Under the pieces are notes generated by a model. The model was not told where the DNA came from and did not search any database. It saw only the letters and a program-made list of their open reading frames with translations. From Roseibium marinum (lineage in GTDB: Bacteria; Pseudomonadota; Alphaproteobacteria; Rhizobiales; Stappiaceae), in assembly GCF_002906165.1 (NCBI RefSeq), contig NZ_PPCN01000007.1, positions 1 through 64,000 of the forward strand: 64,000 nucleotides of DNA. The letters are read 5' to 3'. The first letter of the stretch is position 1. Each line of letters starts with the position of its first letter. The position numbers were made by a program, and so were the translations under genes. Of the stretch, positions 26,746 to 34,268 are shown piece by piece.

Positions 26746-27984
26746 TCACATCACCTCCGGTCCGGCCGGAATGGAGACCGGCTTGTCGATGATGTGCTTG
26801 TGCGCGCCCATCTTGCCGTGGGAAACCAGCGTTCCGAGCACATCCACGATGACTCGGGTCGCCAGCAAGGCGGTAATATCGGAGCAATCGTATGGCGGAG
26901 AGACTTCCACCACTTCCAGGCCGCAGATACCTTCCTTGGCGACCAGCGACACCAGTTCCAGCGCCTCGCGCGGCAGGAACCCGCCCGGTTCCGGCCAGCC
27001 GGTTCCCGGAACGAACCCGCAATCGACGCTGTCGATATCGAACGAGATATAGACCGCATCGGCATCCTTCCAGGCCAGCTCCAGCGCCCGGGCGGCGGTT
27101 TCGGCAAGTCCCAGTTCCTCCACGTCGCGCATCGTGAAGATGTTGGTGTTGCGTTCGCGGGCCACCTCGACACCCTCGCGCGGCACCTGCCAGCCGCCGA
27201 TGCCGATCTGGACGAGGTTCACCGCCGGAACATTGACCAGATCCGTTGCGTGGAACCAGGGCGTCGTATGCATGCGTTCGTCGAGATCCTTTTCCTGGAT
27301 GTCGATATGCCGGTCGAAATGCACGATGCCGATGCGCTTCGAGGTACATTGCGCGATGCCGCGCACGCAGGGAAAGCCGATGGAATGATCGCCGCCGATC
27401 ATGATCGGCAGCGCGCCGGAGGACGCCACATGCGAGACGGCACGGGTGATCTGGTCGAAGGTCTTTTCGATATTGGCGGGAATGGTGAAGATGTCGCCGA
27501 CATCGCACAGGGTCATCTGTTCGCGCAGATCGACGCCCATTTCGTAATTGTAGGGCGTATAGAGCGCGGAGATCTTCCTGAGTCCCTGCGGTCCGAAACG
27601 CGTGCCCGGACGGTAGGTCGTTCCACCGTCGAAGGGAACACCGATGACCGCGGCGTCATAGGCGCCAACCTGGGTGACATCCTCGATATACGGCGCCTTC
27701 AGGAAGGTGTTGATGCCCGCGTAGTGGGGAAGCTCGCCGCGCGCGAATGTCGGAATGGATTTGTCCGTCAGGCAGTCGGAGCCCGTCAGGCCCATGCGCA
27801 ACGCCCAGGCTTTCTCCTTTTCCCAGGCGGCCGAGGGCAGGGTGCCTTCCTTTTCCGCCGCCTTCCAGCCACGCAACTGAAGCTTGTCGAAATCCGGATG
27901 ATGAAGGCGTTCCGCCGGATTGCGGGAAATGCGGCCGGCGGCCTTGTGGCGCGTCGTTGGGCCTGTCTGGTCGAAGATACTCAT
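26746..27984 (-). CDS. gdmH: Guanidine hydrolase (arginase superfamily, Ni-dependent type)
   Basis: A 412-residue ureohydrolase-fold enzyme, longer than agmatinase (about 300-320) by an N-terminal extension of about 100 residues. All six metal ligands are present: H200 (GGDH), D224, H226 and D228 (HFDRHID), D316 and D318 (SFDID). The usual Ala of HFDAH is Arg here, and the run DLDERMHTTPWFHA follows, a pattern I associate with guanidinases (Synechocystis Sll1077 type) rather than agmatinase or arginase. The reaction would be guanidine to urea plus ammonia. A guanidine-I riboswitch controls the operon, which makes agmatinase unlikely. It lies 10 bases after the ABC ATPase gene. Confidence 0.86.
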   Translation of the reverse strand: MSIFDQTGPTTRHKAAGRISRNPAERLHHPDFDKLQLRGWKAAEKEGTLPSAAWEKEKAWALRMGLTGSDCLTDKSIPTFARGELPHYAGINTFLKAPYIEDVTQVGAYDAAVIGVPFDGGTTYRPGTRFGPQGLRKISALYTPYNYEMGVDLREQMTLCDVGDIFTIPANIEKTFDQITRAVSHVASSGALPIMIGGDHSIGFPCVRGIAQCTSKRIGIVHFDRHIDIQEKDLDERMHTTPWFHATDLVNVPAVNLVQIGIGGWQVPREGVEVARERNTNIFTMRDVEELGLAETAARALELAWKDADAVYISFDIDSVDCGFVPGTGWPEPGGFLPREALELVSLVAKEGICGLEVVEVSPPYDCSDITALLATRVIVDVLGTLVSHGKMGAHKHIIDKPVSIPAGPEVM

Positions 27985-27994
27985 GGGGCGTTCC

Positions 27995-28819
27995 TCATGG
28001 ATGGTTGATAGGTGAGGGGGAAGACTGACCGGGCGTGCCCGCTGCCCTGATCGCGCCTGCTATGTCCTGCGGATCCCTGTCGCCGAAGGACGGCTTGTTG
28101 AGGGGCAGGTCGTAGGTGATTGTCGCGCCATAGGCTTCAGGGGCCTGCGGGTCGTGACGGATCTTGTCGAACACCAGCAGCCGCGTGCCGAGCTTGAAGG
28201 CCTCGTGAATGTCGTGGGTGACCATGAAAACGGTCATGCCGAGATCGTTCCAGAGGCTGAGCAGAAGCTCATGCATGTCGAGCCGGATACCCGGGTCCAG
28301 TGCCCCGAAGGGCTCGTCCAGCAGCAGAATGCGCGGCTTTTTCACCAGCGCCTGCGCGATAGCAAGCCGCTGCTGCATGCCGCCGGAAAGTTGCGCCGGA
28401 TAGCGGTCTGACGCTGCGCTCAGCCCGATGCGTTCAAGCAATTCGCCTATGTCATCGAGGGCCTTCCGCTTGCCGGAGCCGAACAGTTTTCCGGTGAGCG
28501 GCGCCGCTTCGAATTCACTGGCAAGAACAAGGTTCTCCGCAACGCTCAGATGGGTGAAGACGGAATATTTCTGAAAGACAATGCCCCGGTCCGGCGTCGG
28601 CTCCGCGGGCAACGGTTTTCCGTCCAGAAGGATCTGGCCGCGGGTCGGATGCTCCTGGGAAAGCAGCATTCTCAGGAACGTGGATTTTCCGCAGCCGGAC
28701 GCGCCGACAATGGTGCAGAACGTTCCCGGCGCCACATCGAGATTGACGCGTTCCAGAACCGGCATGCCGTCATAAAATTTGCTCAGGCCCTGAACGGAGA
28801 GTTTCGCGGAAGCATTCAC
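27995..28819 (-). CDS. NitT/TauT-type ABC importer ATPase, probable guanidine uptake
   Basis: A 274-residue ATPase: Walker A GASGCGKST, Q-loop IVFQKYSVFTHLSV, signature LSGGMQQRLAIAQAL, Walker B ILLLDEPFGALDP, H-loop MVTHD. It belongs to the nitrate/sulfonate/taurine group that is regularly found behind guanidine-I riboswitches. Its start overlaps the permease stop by 4 bases (ATGA), showing translational coupling. Cargo is inferred from the riboswitch and the hydrolase. Confidence 0.88.
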   Translation of the reverse strand: MNASAKLSVQGLSKFYDGMPVLERVNLDVAPGTFCTIVGASGCGKSTFLRMLLSQEHPTRGQILLDGKPLPAEPTPDRGIVFQKYSVFTHLSVAENLVLASEFEAAPLTGKLFGSGKRKALDDIGELLERIGLSAASDRYPAQLSGGMQQRLAIAQALVKKPRILLLDEPFGALDPGIRLDMHELLLSLWNDLGMTVFMVTHDIHEAFKLGTRLLVFDKIRHDPQAPEAYGATITYDLPLNKPSFGDRDPQDIAGAIRAAGTPGQSSPSPINHP

Positions 28820-29637
28820 AGCGCGTCACCTCCAAGGTGATGCCAGCGGAAGGCCCGGCGCGACAGGAGCAGCAAGGCCCGGTCCAGAAGAAACGCGAGC
28901 AGGGTGATCCACACCACGTAAGGCAGGATCACGTCCATGGCGAGATAACGGCGCACGAGAAAGATCCGGTATCCGAGACCAGAGGTGGAGGCGATCGCCT
29001 CGGCGGAAATCAGGAAGATCCAGGCCGGAACCAGGCTGAGCCGCAGGCAGGAAATAAGTTTGGGCAGTACCTGCGGCAGCACCAGACGGGTGACCATCTG
29101 CCAGACGGACGCCCCGAGCGTTTCCGCCTTGATGATCATTTCCCGGGGAATGTCGAGAACCGCCTGCGCGGTGTAGCGGATCATCACCGGCGCCGTGCCG
29201 ATGACGATCAGCGCGATCTTGGCAAGTTCGCCAAGGCCGAAGGTGAGAAAAAGGATCGGCAGGACGGTTATCGGCGGGATCAGGGAAAAGGTCGCCAGAT
29301 ATGGCGCGAGGGCGCCGCGCACATGGGGTATGAAGCCGATGGCGATTCCGAACAAAAGTGCAAGCAAAGTGGAGACCGCCATACCGGTGCCAAGGCGCCA
29401 GAGACTGGCGAACGTATCGAGCCACAAGAGCAGGTCCCCGGACCGGCGATCGGGCACCGCCGCCATACGCCAGAATGCCTCCCCCATGCTCTCCAGCGAC
29501 GGCAGCAGCTTGTCGGCGGGATTTTCGAGCCGGCGGTAATGACTGGCGATCGTATAGGCGGTGATTGTCGCCACAAAGGGAACCAGGCCAAGGGCCACGG
29601 ATACGACCCTGGAAGGTTTGCGGTTTATGATGCGCAT
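28816..29637 (-). CDS. NitT/TauT-type ABC importer permease, probable guanidine uptake
   Basis: A 273-residue permease with six spans and the family EAA-type loop (AETLGASVWQMVTRLVLPQVLPKLISCLRLSLVPAWIF). The N-terminal 35 residues are basic with one span. It forms a homodimeric channel with the ATPase of the next gene and the binding protein of the previous gene. It is separated from the binding-protein gene by a strong hairpin (29701-29727), which probably lowers its expression relative to the binding protein. Confidence 0.87.
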   Translation of the reverse strand: MRIINRKPSRVVSVALGLVPFVATITAYTIASHYRRLENPADKLLPSLESMGEAFWRMAAVPDRRSGDLLLWLDTFASLWRLGTGMAVSTLLALLFGIAIGFIPHVRGALAPYLATFSLIPPITVLPILFLTFGLGELAKIALIVIGTAPVMIRYTAQAVLDIPREMIIKAETLGASVWQMVTRLVLPQVLPKLISCLRLSLVPAWIFLISAEAIASTSGLGYRIFLVRRYLAMDVILPYVVWITLLAFLLDRALLLLSRRAFRWHHLGGDAL

Positions 29638-29700
29638 GAAGGATCCCGCCGGTTCTCTTGTCGGATCGACCGGCCGTCAAATGTAGACGGGCCGACCCGG

Positions 29701-29727
29701 GGATCCGGCGCGGTCCGCGCCGGATCC
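29701..29727 (-). terminator. Perfect inverted repeat between binding-protein and permease genes
   Basis: GGATCCGGCGC (29701-29711) pairs with GCGCCGGATCC (29717-29727) around GGTCC; the full 27 bases are an odd-length palindrome. It lies 17 bases past the binding-protein stop on the minus strand, without a U tract. This fits differential mRNA stability within the operon. Confidence 0.6.
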
Positions 29728-29744
29728 GTTGGGCAAGTCTGGCC

Positions 29745-30815
29745 TTACAGACCGCCGTCGGCCGCCATTTGCATGAAGGCGGGATCGAAGCGCAGCTTGA
29801 CGTTGTTCTGATCCCCGTAGACGGAACCGTCCGCGAAAGAGACGCCGACGAATTCCGGGCTCGGCGCGCCTTCGCCCAGGATGCCCTTGTCGAAGAGAAA
29901 TTCCGCCACGAACTTCATGGTCTCCGGCAACTCCGCGGACTTGGTGAACTCCGCCGCATCAGCGGGCGTGTAGAACATCTTGGTGGTCGCGAGCTGGGCA
30001 TCATATCCGGCCAGATCGGTCCCGGACGCTTCGGCCATCGCGGTTCTGGCCTCGATGCCCGCGTCGCTGTCGGACGATATGACCGCCATCAGTTCGTACC
30101 AGGCGCCGACAAGCGCCTTGCCGAAATCCGGATTGTCGGCAAGGGTCCCGGTATTGACCATCATGACGTCGATGATCTCGCCGGGTATGCCCGCGCTGTC
30201 GAAAACCTTCGTCGCGTTCGGCTGTGCTTCGATTTCGGAAAGCAGCGGGTTCCAGGTCACGACGGAGGTGACGTCCGGCGTTGCATAAGCCGCGATCATG
30301 TCGGCATCGGAGGTATTGACGACCGTCAGGTCCTTCTCGCTCAGGCCGACGGTATCGAGCGCGCGGGCAAGCAGATAGTGGGAGACGGAGAGTTCGACCA
30401 GATTGACGGACTGGCCCTTGATGTCCGCCAGGTCTGTCTTGTCTTTCAAAATGATGCCGTCATTGCCGTTGGAATAGTCGCCGACAATCAGCGCGGTGGT
30501 ATCGACACCGCCGCCGGCCGGAATGGACAGGGCATCCATGTTGGTCATCGAACAGCCGTCATATTCGCCCGCGGTGTACTGATTGATCGATTCCACATAG
30601 TCGTTGATCTGCACGATCTCGACGTCGATCCCGTATTTGTCGGCCCATTTTTTCATGATGCCGCTGTCCTGCAGATAGCCCCATGGCATCCAGCCGACAT
30701 AGATCGACCAGCAGACCTTGAAATCTTTCATTTCTTCAGCTTGTGCGGAGGGAACGGACAGCGGCAATGCAAGCGCTGCGGCGAGGAGGGAAGCTTTGGC
30801 AATCGATTTAAGCAT
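29745..30815 (-). CDS. Periplasmic guanidine-type solute-binding protein (NitT/TauT family)
   Basis: A 356-residue exported protein. The signal peptide MLKSIAKASLLAAALALPLSVPSAQA is followed by the lobe I start FKVCWSIYVGWMPWGYLQDSGIMKKWADKYG, then VQINDYVESINQYTAGEYDGCSMTNMDALSIPA and TTALIVGDYSNGNDGIILKD. This is the NMT1/THI5-like SBP group. Its gene is first after the guanidine-I riboswitch, with AGGAG about 10 bases ahead of the ATG, so the riboswitch acts directly on it. Two Cys (in CWSIY and DGCS) are conserved-looking. Ligand guanidine is inferred. Confidence 0.87.
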   Translation of the reverse strand: MLKSIAKASLLAAALALPLSVPSAQAEEMKDFKVCWSIYVGWMPWGYLQDSGIMKKWADKYGIDVEIVQINDYVESINQYTAGEYDGCSMTNMDALSIPAGGGVDTTALIVGDYSNGNDGIILKDKTDLADIKGQSVNLVELSVSHYLLARALDTVGLSEKDLTVVNTSDADMIAAYATPDVTSVVTWNPLLSEIEAQPNATKVFDSAGIPGEIIDVMMVNTGTLADNPDFGKALVGAWYELMAVISSDSDAGIEARTAMAEASGTDLAGYDAQLATTKMFYTPADAAEFTKSAELPETMKFVAEFLFDKGILGEGAPSPEFVGVSFADGSVYGDQNNVKLRFDPAFMQMAADGGL

Positions 30816-30906
30816 CAGTGCGCGTCTCCTGTCTTGGGCCCTGAAAAGCGGTCCCGGTCGGGATCCGCTGTGAACGGGCTTACGTCATGAAGGTTCTTGC
30901 GCACGG

Positions 30907-30953
30907 CCGGGAGCAGGTTCGCGCGCGCGAAACCTCGTGCAGTTGTCTCCCGG
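30907..30953 (-). promoter_or_regulatory. Predicted expression-platform hairpin of the guanidine-I riboswitch
   Basis: On the RNA, CCGGGAG from the aptamer 3' core (plus positions 30953-30947) is complementary to CUCCCGG just downstream (30913-30907), enclosing a nearly palindromic AGGTTTCGCG/CGCGAACCT hairpin. Forming this long hairpin would dismantle the conserved CCCGGGAGA part of the aptamer, so ligand binding and this structure should exclude each other. It lacks a U run, so Rho or an mRNA-stability mechanism may be involved. Confidence 0.6.
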
Positions 30954-31058
30954 GTTTTTATCCCGCCGTGTTACCGGACTATGTGGCTGACGCCTTTTGT
31001 CCGGCTTGCACCTCTCGGTCCTGCGTCGTTGCCGACCGGATCCCTAGGCGCGCTGCAC
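30937..31058 (-). ncRNA. Guanidine-I riboswitch (ykkC-yxkD motif, subtype 1)
   Basis: Read on the minus strand, the conserved blocks appear in order and spacing: CTAGGGATCCGG, then GGACCGAGAG, then ACACGGCGGGATAAAA followed by ACCCGGGAGA. A P1 stem closes them: GTGCAG (31058-31053) with CTGCAC (30942-30937). These are the hallmark guanidine-I aptamer sequences. The leader continues about 120 bases to the start codon of the binding-protein gene. In known cases guanidine binding turns expression on. The operon behind it (importer, guanidine hydrolase) is exactly what this class controls. Confidence 0.93.
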
Positions 31059-31146
31059 GGCAATTGTAAAGCAAATGTAATGCCAATTCGAAGGAGGAAG
31101 CGTTTAAGTTAATCCGATCAATTAGATAGATCGACGTCGCAATATC

Positions 31147-31168
31147 ACGCTCCCGAAGCCGGAAGCGT
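31147..31168. terminator. Stem-loop between the cox operon end and the guanidine operon
   Basis: ACGCTCCCG (31147-31155) pairs imperfectly with CGGAAGCGT (31160-31168) around AAGC. It lies downstream of the cox operon and upstream of the riboswitch on the same strand, so it may end cox transcription. There is no T run after it in the minus direction, so this is tentative. The AT-rich region at about 31065-31130, including TACAAT on the minus strand, likely contains the guanidine-operon promoter. Confidence 0.35.
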
Positions 31169-31307
31169 CATGGTTAAAAAATAAGCACGTGCTGACCGAA
31201 TATGTTCAAGGATCAGTCACGCCGATACAAGAGCTGGTTCAAGGTGAAGTGCCCGAAAGGCCGCGGGTGATACCCGCTGAAACAATCGATGGCGGCCTTC
31301 GGACCAG

Positions 31308-31493
31308 CTAAGCCGCGAAAGAGCAGATCTGCAGAAGCGGTGCCAGATGCCGGCCGGCCAGCCCCAGGCAACATGAATGCGCCAGCAGCAGGAATACCGT
31401 CAGTGCGGAACCTGTTCCAAGAGCAAGAAGCAGAGACGGATCGTGGGCGATTGCCCGCAAACCGGTTTCGCGAAAAACGTCCGACTGTTCCAT
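31308..31493 (-). CDS. Small single-span membrane protein at end of cox operon (hypothetical)
   Basis: A 61-residue ORF that begins 53 bases after coxG on the same strand, with GGGAGG immediately ahead of the ATG at 31493. One hydrophobic segment (PSLLLALGTGSALTVFLLLAHSCCLGLAG) follows a short acidic N-terminus, and the tail is LAPLLQICSFAA. I do not recognise the family. It could be a small membrane partner of the CO dehydrogenase complex. Spacing of the ribosome site to the ATG is short, so translation is not certain. Confidence 0.45.
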   Translation of the reverse strand: MEQSDVFRETGLRAIAHDPSLLLALGTGSALTVFLLLAHSCCLGLAGRHLAPLLQICSFAA

Positions 31494-31545
31494 GTCATGT
31501 CCTCCCATATGGCCGCGTGGCAATATCGCCGCCACGGCCTTTAAA

Positions 31546-32151
31546 TCATTCGGCCGGATCGCCGATTTTTGGATCGTCAACAACCTGCTTCTTTTTGCCG
31601 CCTAAAAGACCCCCGAACCAGCCTTTCTTCTGCTCGTCTCCGGGCGCGCTTTCCGCTGCTGCGATCTCCGGAGCGCCGTTTGCGGTTTCGGTGAATTCGG
31701 GAACAGGTGCCGGTGCGACCTGTTCGCCGAATGCGGTAAAGAATTCACCCGCCAGACGTTTGGCCGTGGAATCGATCAGCCGGGCGCCCAGTTGAGCCAG
31801 CTTGCCGCCGACCTTCGCATTGACCTCATAGGAAAGGATGGTAGCGTCGGGACCATCCTCTTCGAGGTGGATTTTGGCTTCACCGCGAGCAAAGCCGGCT
31901 ACACCGCCGGTGCCTTCGCCCACGATGGTGTAGCCCTTCGGCGGATCGAGATCGTTAAGCGTCACCTTGCCGCCGAAGGTTGCCTTGACCGGGCCGACCT
32001 TCAGCTTGACCTTGGCTTCCAGTTCCGTTTCCGAGTGTTTGACCAGTTCCTCGCACCCCGGAATGGAGGCTTTAAGCACTTCCGGATCGTTGAGCGCTTC
32101 CCAGACTTTCTCCCTGGGTGCTGCTATCCGCTGGCTGTCGGTCATCTGCAT
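31546..32151 (-). CDS. coxG: CoxG, membrane anchor / quinone-linked partner of CO dehydrogenase
   Basis: A 201-residue protein. Residues 1-150 are an SRPBCC-fold domain typical of CoxG (QRIAAPREKVWEALNDPEVLKASIPGCEEL, VGPVKATFGGKV, YEVNAKVGGKLAQLGARLIDSTAKRLAGEFF). A Pro/Ala/Glu-rich linker leads to a short C-terminal hydrophobic anchor (KKGWFGGLLGGKKKQ). CoxG docks CO dehydrogenase to the cytoplasmic membrane and, in mycobacteria, is reported to deliver electrons to the quinone pool. It follows coxF by 22 bases. Confidence 0.88.
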   Translation of the reverse strand: MQMTDSQRIAAPREKVWEALNDPEVLKASIPGCEELVKHSETELEAKVKLKVGPVKATFGGKVTLNDLDPPKGYTIVGEGTGGVAGFARGEAKIHLEEDGPDATILSYEVNAKVGGKLAQLGARLIDSTAKRLAGEFFTAFGEQVAPAPVPEFTETANGAPEIAAAESAPGDEQKKGWFGGLLGGKKKQVVDDPKIGDPAE

Positions 32152-32173
32152 ATGGTCGTCTCCGATTGTCTCT

Positions 32174-33061
32174 TCAAACTTCAGGTTCGGCGTGCCGGCG
32201 CTGGTTTTTCCTGCGCAGCATCAGGAGTTCGGCCAGGATAGAAAGAGCAATCTCTTCCGGCGTGATCGCCCCCAGATCGAGACCGGCCGGTCCCTTGACG
32301 CGATCGAGATCGGCAGGCGCGCCCCCCTTGTCCCTCAGCTTCGCCTTAAGCGCTTCCAGCTTCCGCCGGCTGCCGACAAATCCAATGTGGCGCGCCGGCA
32401 CCTTGAATGTCTCCTCAAGTGCCGCGAGATCGCCGCGCCCCTGGGTCGATACGACGATATAGGTCTCGCCATTGGATTGAATGCCGCCGTCGAAGCCACC
32501 GATCCTGTTTACAGCGGCCGGGAAGGCTTCAAGGTCTTCCGGGGGAGCGCAAACCGCGATGTCGAAACCGATGGTCCGCGCCTGCAGCGCGAGAGCGACA
32601 GCGACCGGGCTCGCCCCGTAAACCACGAGATTCGGGCGCGGAAGCACAGGCTCGATGAAGATGTCCATCGTGCCCTGACTGGGGCACATGTTCCTGGCGA
32701 ATTGAACGCCCTCACGCTCATCGCCCGGCTCGACACCAAGTTCGGCAAGCAGCTCACCCGGCTGGATGGAAATCAGCCTGGTTTCGCCGTCGTCGAAGGC
32801 AGCCTTCGCGGCCCTGACGACAGCCGCCCGGGCGCACCCTCCGCCGATCCAGCCCGCCACGATGGATCCGTCTCGGTCGACCACGGCCTTCGCGCCCGCC
32901 TTGGCGGCGGTCACCGAAATGGTGCGCACGACCGTGGCCAGCACGAAGGGTTCGTTGTCACCCTGAAGCCGCTTCATCAAAGGAGCGACATCGCTCGCAA
33001 GGTCGAGACCTGCGTGTGCAAGTGTCACGGGAAGGGACTGTTTCATCGAGGCGTCACCCAT
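32174..33061 (-). CDS. coxF: CoxF, XdhC-family cofactor maturation factor
   Basis: A 295-residue XdhC/CoxI-family protein. The N-terminal domain (FVLATVVRTISVTAAKAGAKAVVDRDGSIVAGWIGGGC) and the Rossmann-like C-terminal domain (LVVYGASPVAVALALQARTIGF, VSTQGRGDLAALEETF, HIGFVGSRRKLEALKAKL) are both present. It probably helps assemble or insert the Mo-Cu cytosine-dinucleotide cofactor of CO dehydrogenase. It starts 3 bases after the coxE stop; an ATG five codons later (33046) is an alternative start. Confidence 0.85.
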   Translation of the reverse strand: MGDASMKQSLPVTLAHAGLDLASDVAPLMKRLQGDNEPFVLATVVRTISVTAAKAGAKAVVDRDGSIVAGWIGGGCARAAVVRAAKAAFDDGETRLISIQPGELLAELGVEPGDEREGVQFARNMCPSQGTMDIFIEPVLPRPNLVVYGASPVAVALALQARTIGFDIAVCAPPEDLEAFPAAVNRIGGFDGGIQSNGETYIVVSTQGRGDLAALEETFKVPARHIGFVGSRRKLEALKAKLRDKGGAPADLDRVKGPAGLDLGAITPEEIALSILAELLMLRRKNQRRHAEPEV

Positions 33062-33064
33062 GGG

Positions 33065-34264
33065 TCAAAGCTTTGCCAGGTAAGGTTCAAGAGCAGCCAG
33101 ACTGTCCAGATTGTGTGCCGGCGCGAAAAGATCGATATGCGGCAGCGCCGCCTGCATGCCTCCCGTGGCCGGTGTGTAACCTTCCCAGCCGATCAGGGGA
33201 TTGAGCCAGACGATGCGCCGGCACCGGCGCCGCAGCCGGGCCATTTCCTCACCCAGGACTTCCGGCGCACCCGTATCGTAACCATCGGACAGGATCATTA
33301 CGCAGGTGCGCGAATGAATAACCCGAGCCGCGTGAAAGCGGTTGAAGTCCGCCAGGGCCTCGCCGATCTTCGTGCCGCCTCCAACGCCTTGCGCCATCAG
33401 TCCCATGCGGTCGAGCGCGCGAGCGGCATCGCGCTCCGCCAGGGCGGAGGAGACATGCACCAGGCGCGTATGGAAGAGAAACGCTTCCGCCTCGCGGAAA
33501 TTGTCCAGAATGCCGTGCACGAAACGCGTGAAGACACCAGTGTAGTTGTTCATCGATCCGGACGCGTCGAGCAGGATTACCAGCCTGAGCTGCCGGGCTC
33601 GCGGCCCCTTGTGGATCAGCTCGATCGGCATACCGCCATGCGCGATGGAATGGCGGATCGTCCGCCGCAGATCGAGCCGCGGACCTTTTCGTTTCTGCCG
33701 GTCCCTGCGGGTCAGCCGCACGCGCATGGATCGCGCCAGTCTTTCGGCAAGCTCATGCGCTTTTTCCAAGGCCTCCGGATCGTGAATGTTGCGGATGTCG
33801 ATCTGACCCAGGTTTTCGGCAATGCTCGCGCCTTCCCGCCGGCCGGACGGTGTCTCACCGGTGTCTTCATCCTGTTCGCCGGGCTGGCGCTCGACATCCC
33901 CGGCAATCGTCTCCTGCCGGTTGCCCTGGGCGTCGACCAGTTCGCGAATTGTCTTCGTGCCCTTGCGCATGCTGGAACCGGTGACCTTGACCGCCGACTT
34001 GACGCCACGTCCTGTCCAGAAGGCATCGAAGATCTCGTCGAAACGCTGCCAGTCCGACAGACGCCCGCAAAACAGCGAACGATAGGCGGACTTCAAGCTG
34101 CCTGGCCGGCTCATGACCGGCGTATGGAGCAAACGAAGCGCGTCGTTTGTCTCCGCCAGCCCCACCTTGAAGCCGCTGTCGCGCAGCGAGTGGACAAACC
34201 AGGCCAGCCGGAGCCGAAGTACGGCACCGATATCTTCAGGGCTTTCCAGGGGCAGGGCAGTCAT
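33065..34264 (-). CDS. coxE: CoxE, VWA-domain protein for Cu/Mo-site maturation
   Basis: A 399-residue protein with an N-terminal helical region, a charged Gln/Glu-rich middle (about 105-150), and a C-terminal von Willebrand A domain with the MIDAS motif DASGSMNNYTG and later Thr/Asp positions (GGGTKIGEAL, ILSDGYDTG). CoxE works with the AAA+ protein CoxD to build the [CuSMoO2] active site of CO dehydrogenase. The start at 34264 follows the coxD stop by 4 bases; the longer open frame upstream lies inside coxD and is spurious. Confidence 0.88.
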   Translation of the reverse strand: MTALPLESPEDIGAVLRLRLAWFVHSLRDSGFKVGLAETNDALRLLHTPVMSRPGSLKSAYRSLFCGRLSDWQRFDEIFDAFWTGRGVKSAVKVTGSSMRKGTKTIRELVDAQGNRQETIAGDVERQPGEQDEDTGETPSGRREGASIAENLGQIDIRNIHDPEALEKAHELAERLARSMRVRLTRRDRQKRKGPRLDLRRTIRHSIAHGGMPIELIHKGPRARQLRLVILLDASGSMNNYTGVFTRFVHGILDNFREAEAFLFHTRLVHVSSALAERDAARALDRMGLMAQGVGGGTKIGEALADFNRFHAARVIHSRTCVMILSDGYDTGAPEVLGEEMARLRRRCRRIVWLNPLIGWEGYTPATGGMQAALPHIDLFAPAHNLDSLAALEPYLAKL

Positions 34265-34268
34265 CGCG

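Noticed and set aside
26746..27984. Annotation as agmatinase (SpeB)
   Set aside because: The N-terminal extension, HFDRH motif, guanidine-I riboswitch and NitT/TauT importer all favour guanidine hydrolase; no polyamine genes are nearby.
26740..28008. Plus-strand frame of 422 codons opposite the guanidine hydrolase
   Set aside because: A shadow of the arginase-family gene; no domain pattern, and the other strand has all six metal ligands.
27995..30815. Annotation as a taurine/sulfonate or nitrate importer
   Set aside because: Family level fits, but the riboswitch and the hydrolase indicate guanidine; no sulfonatase or nitrate reductase genes are present.
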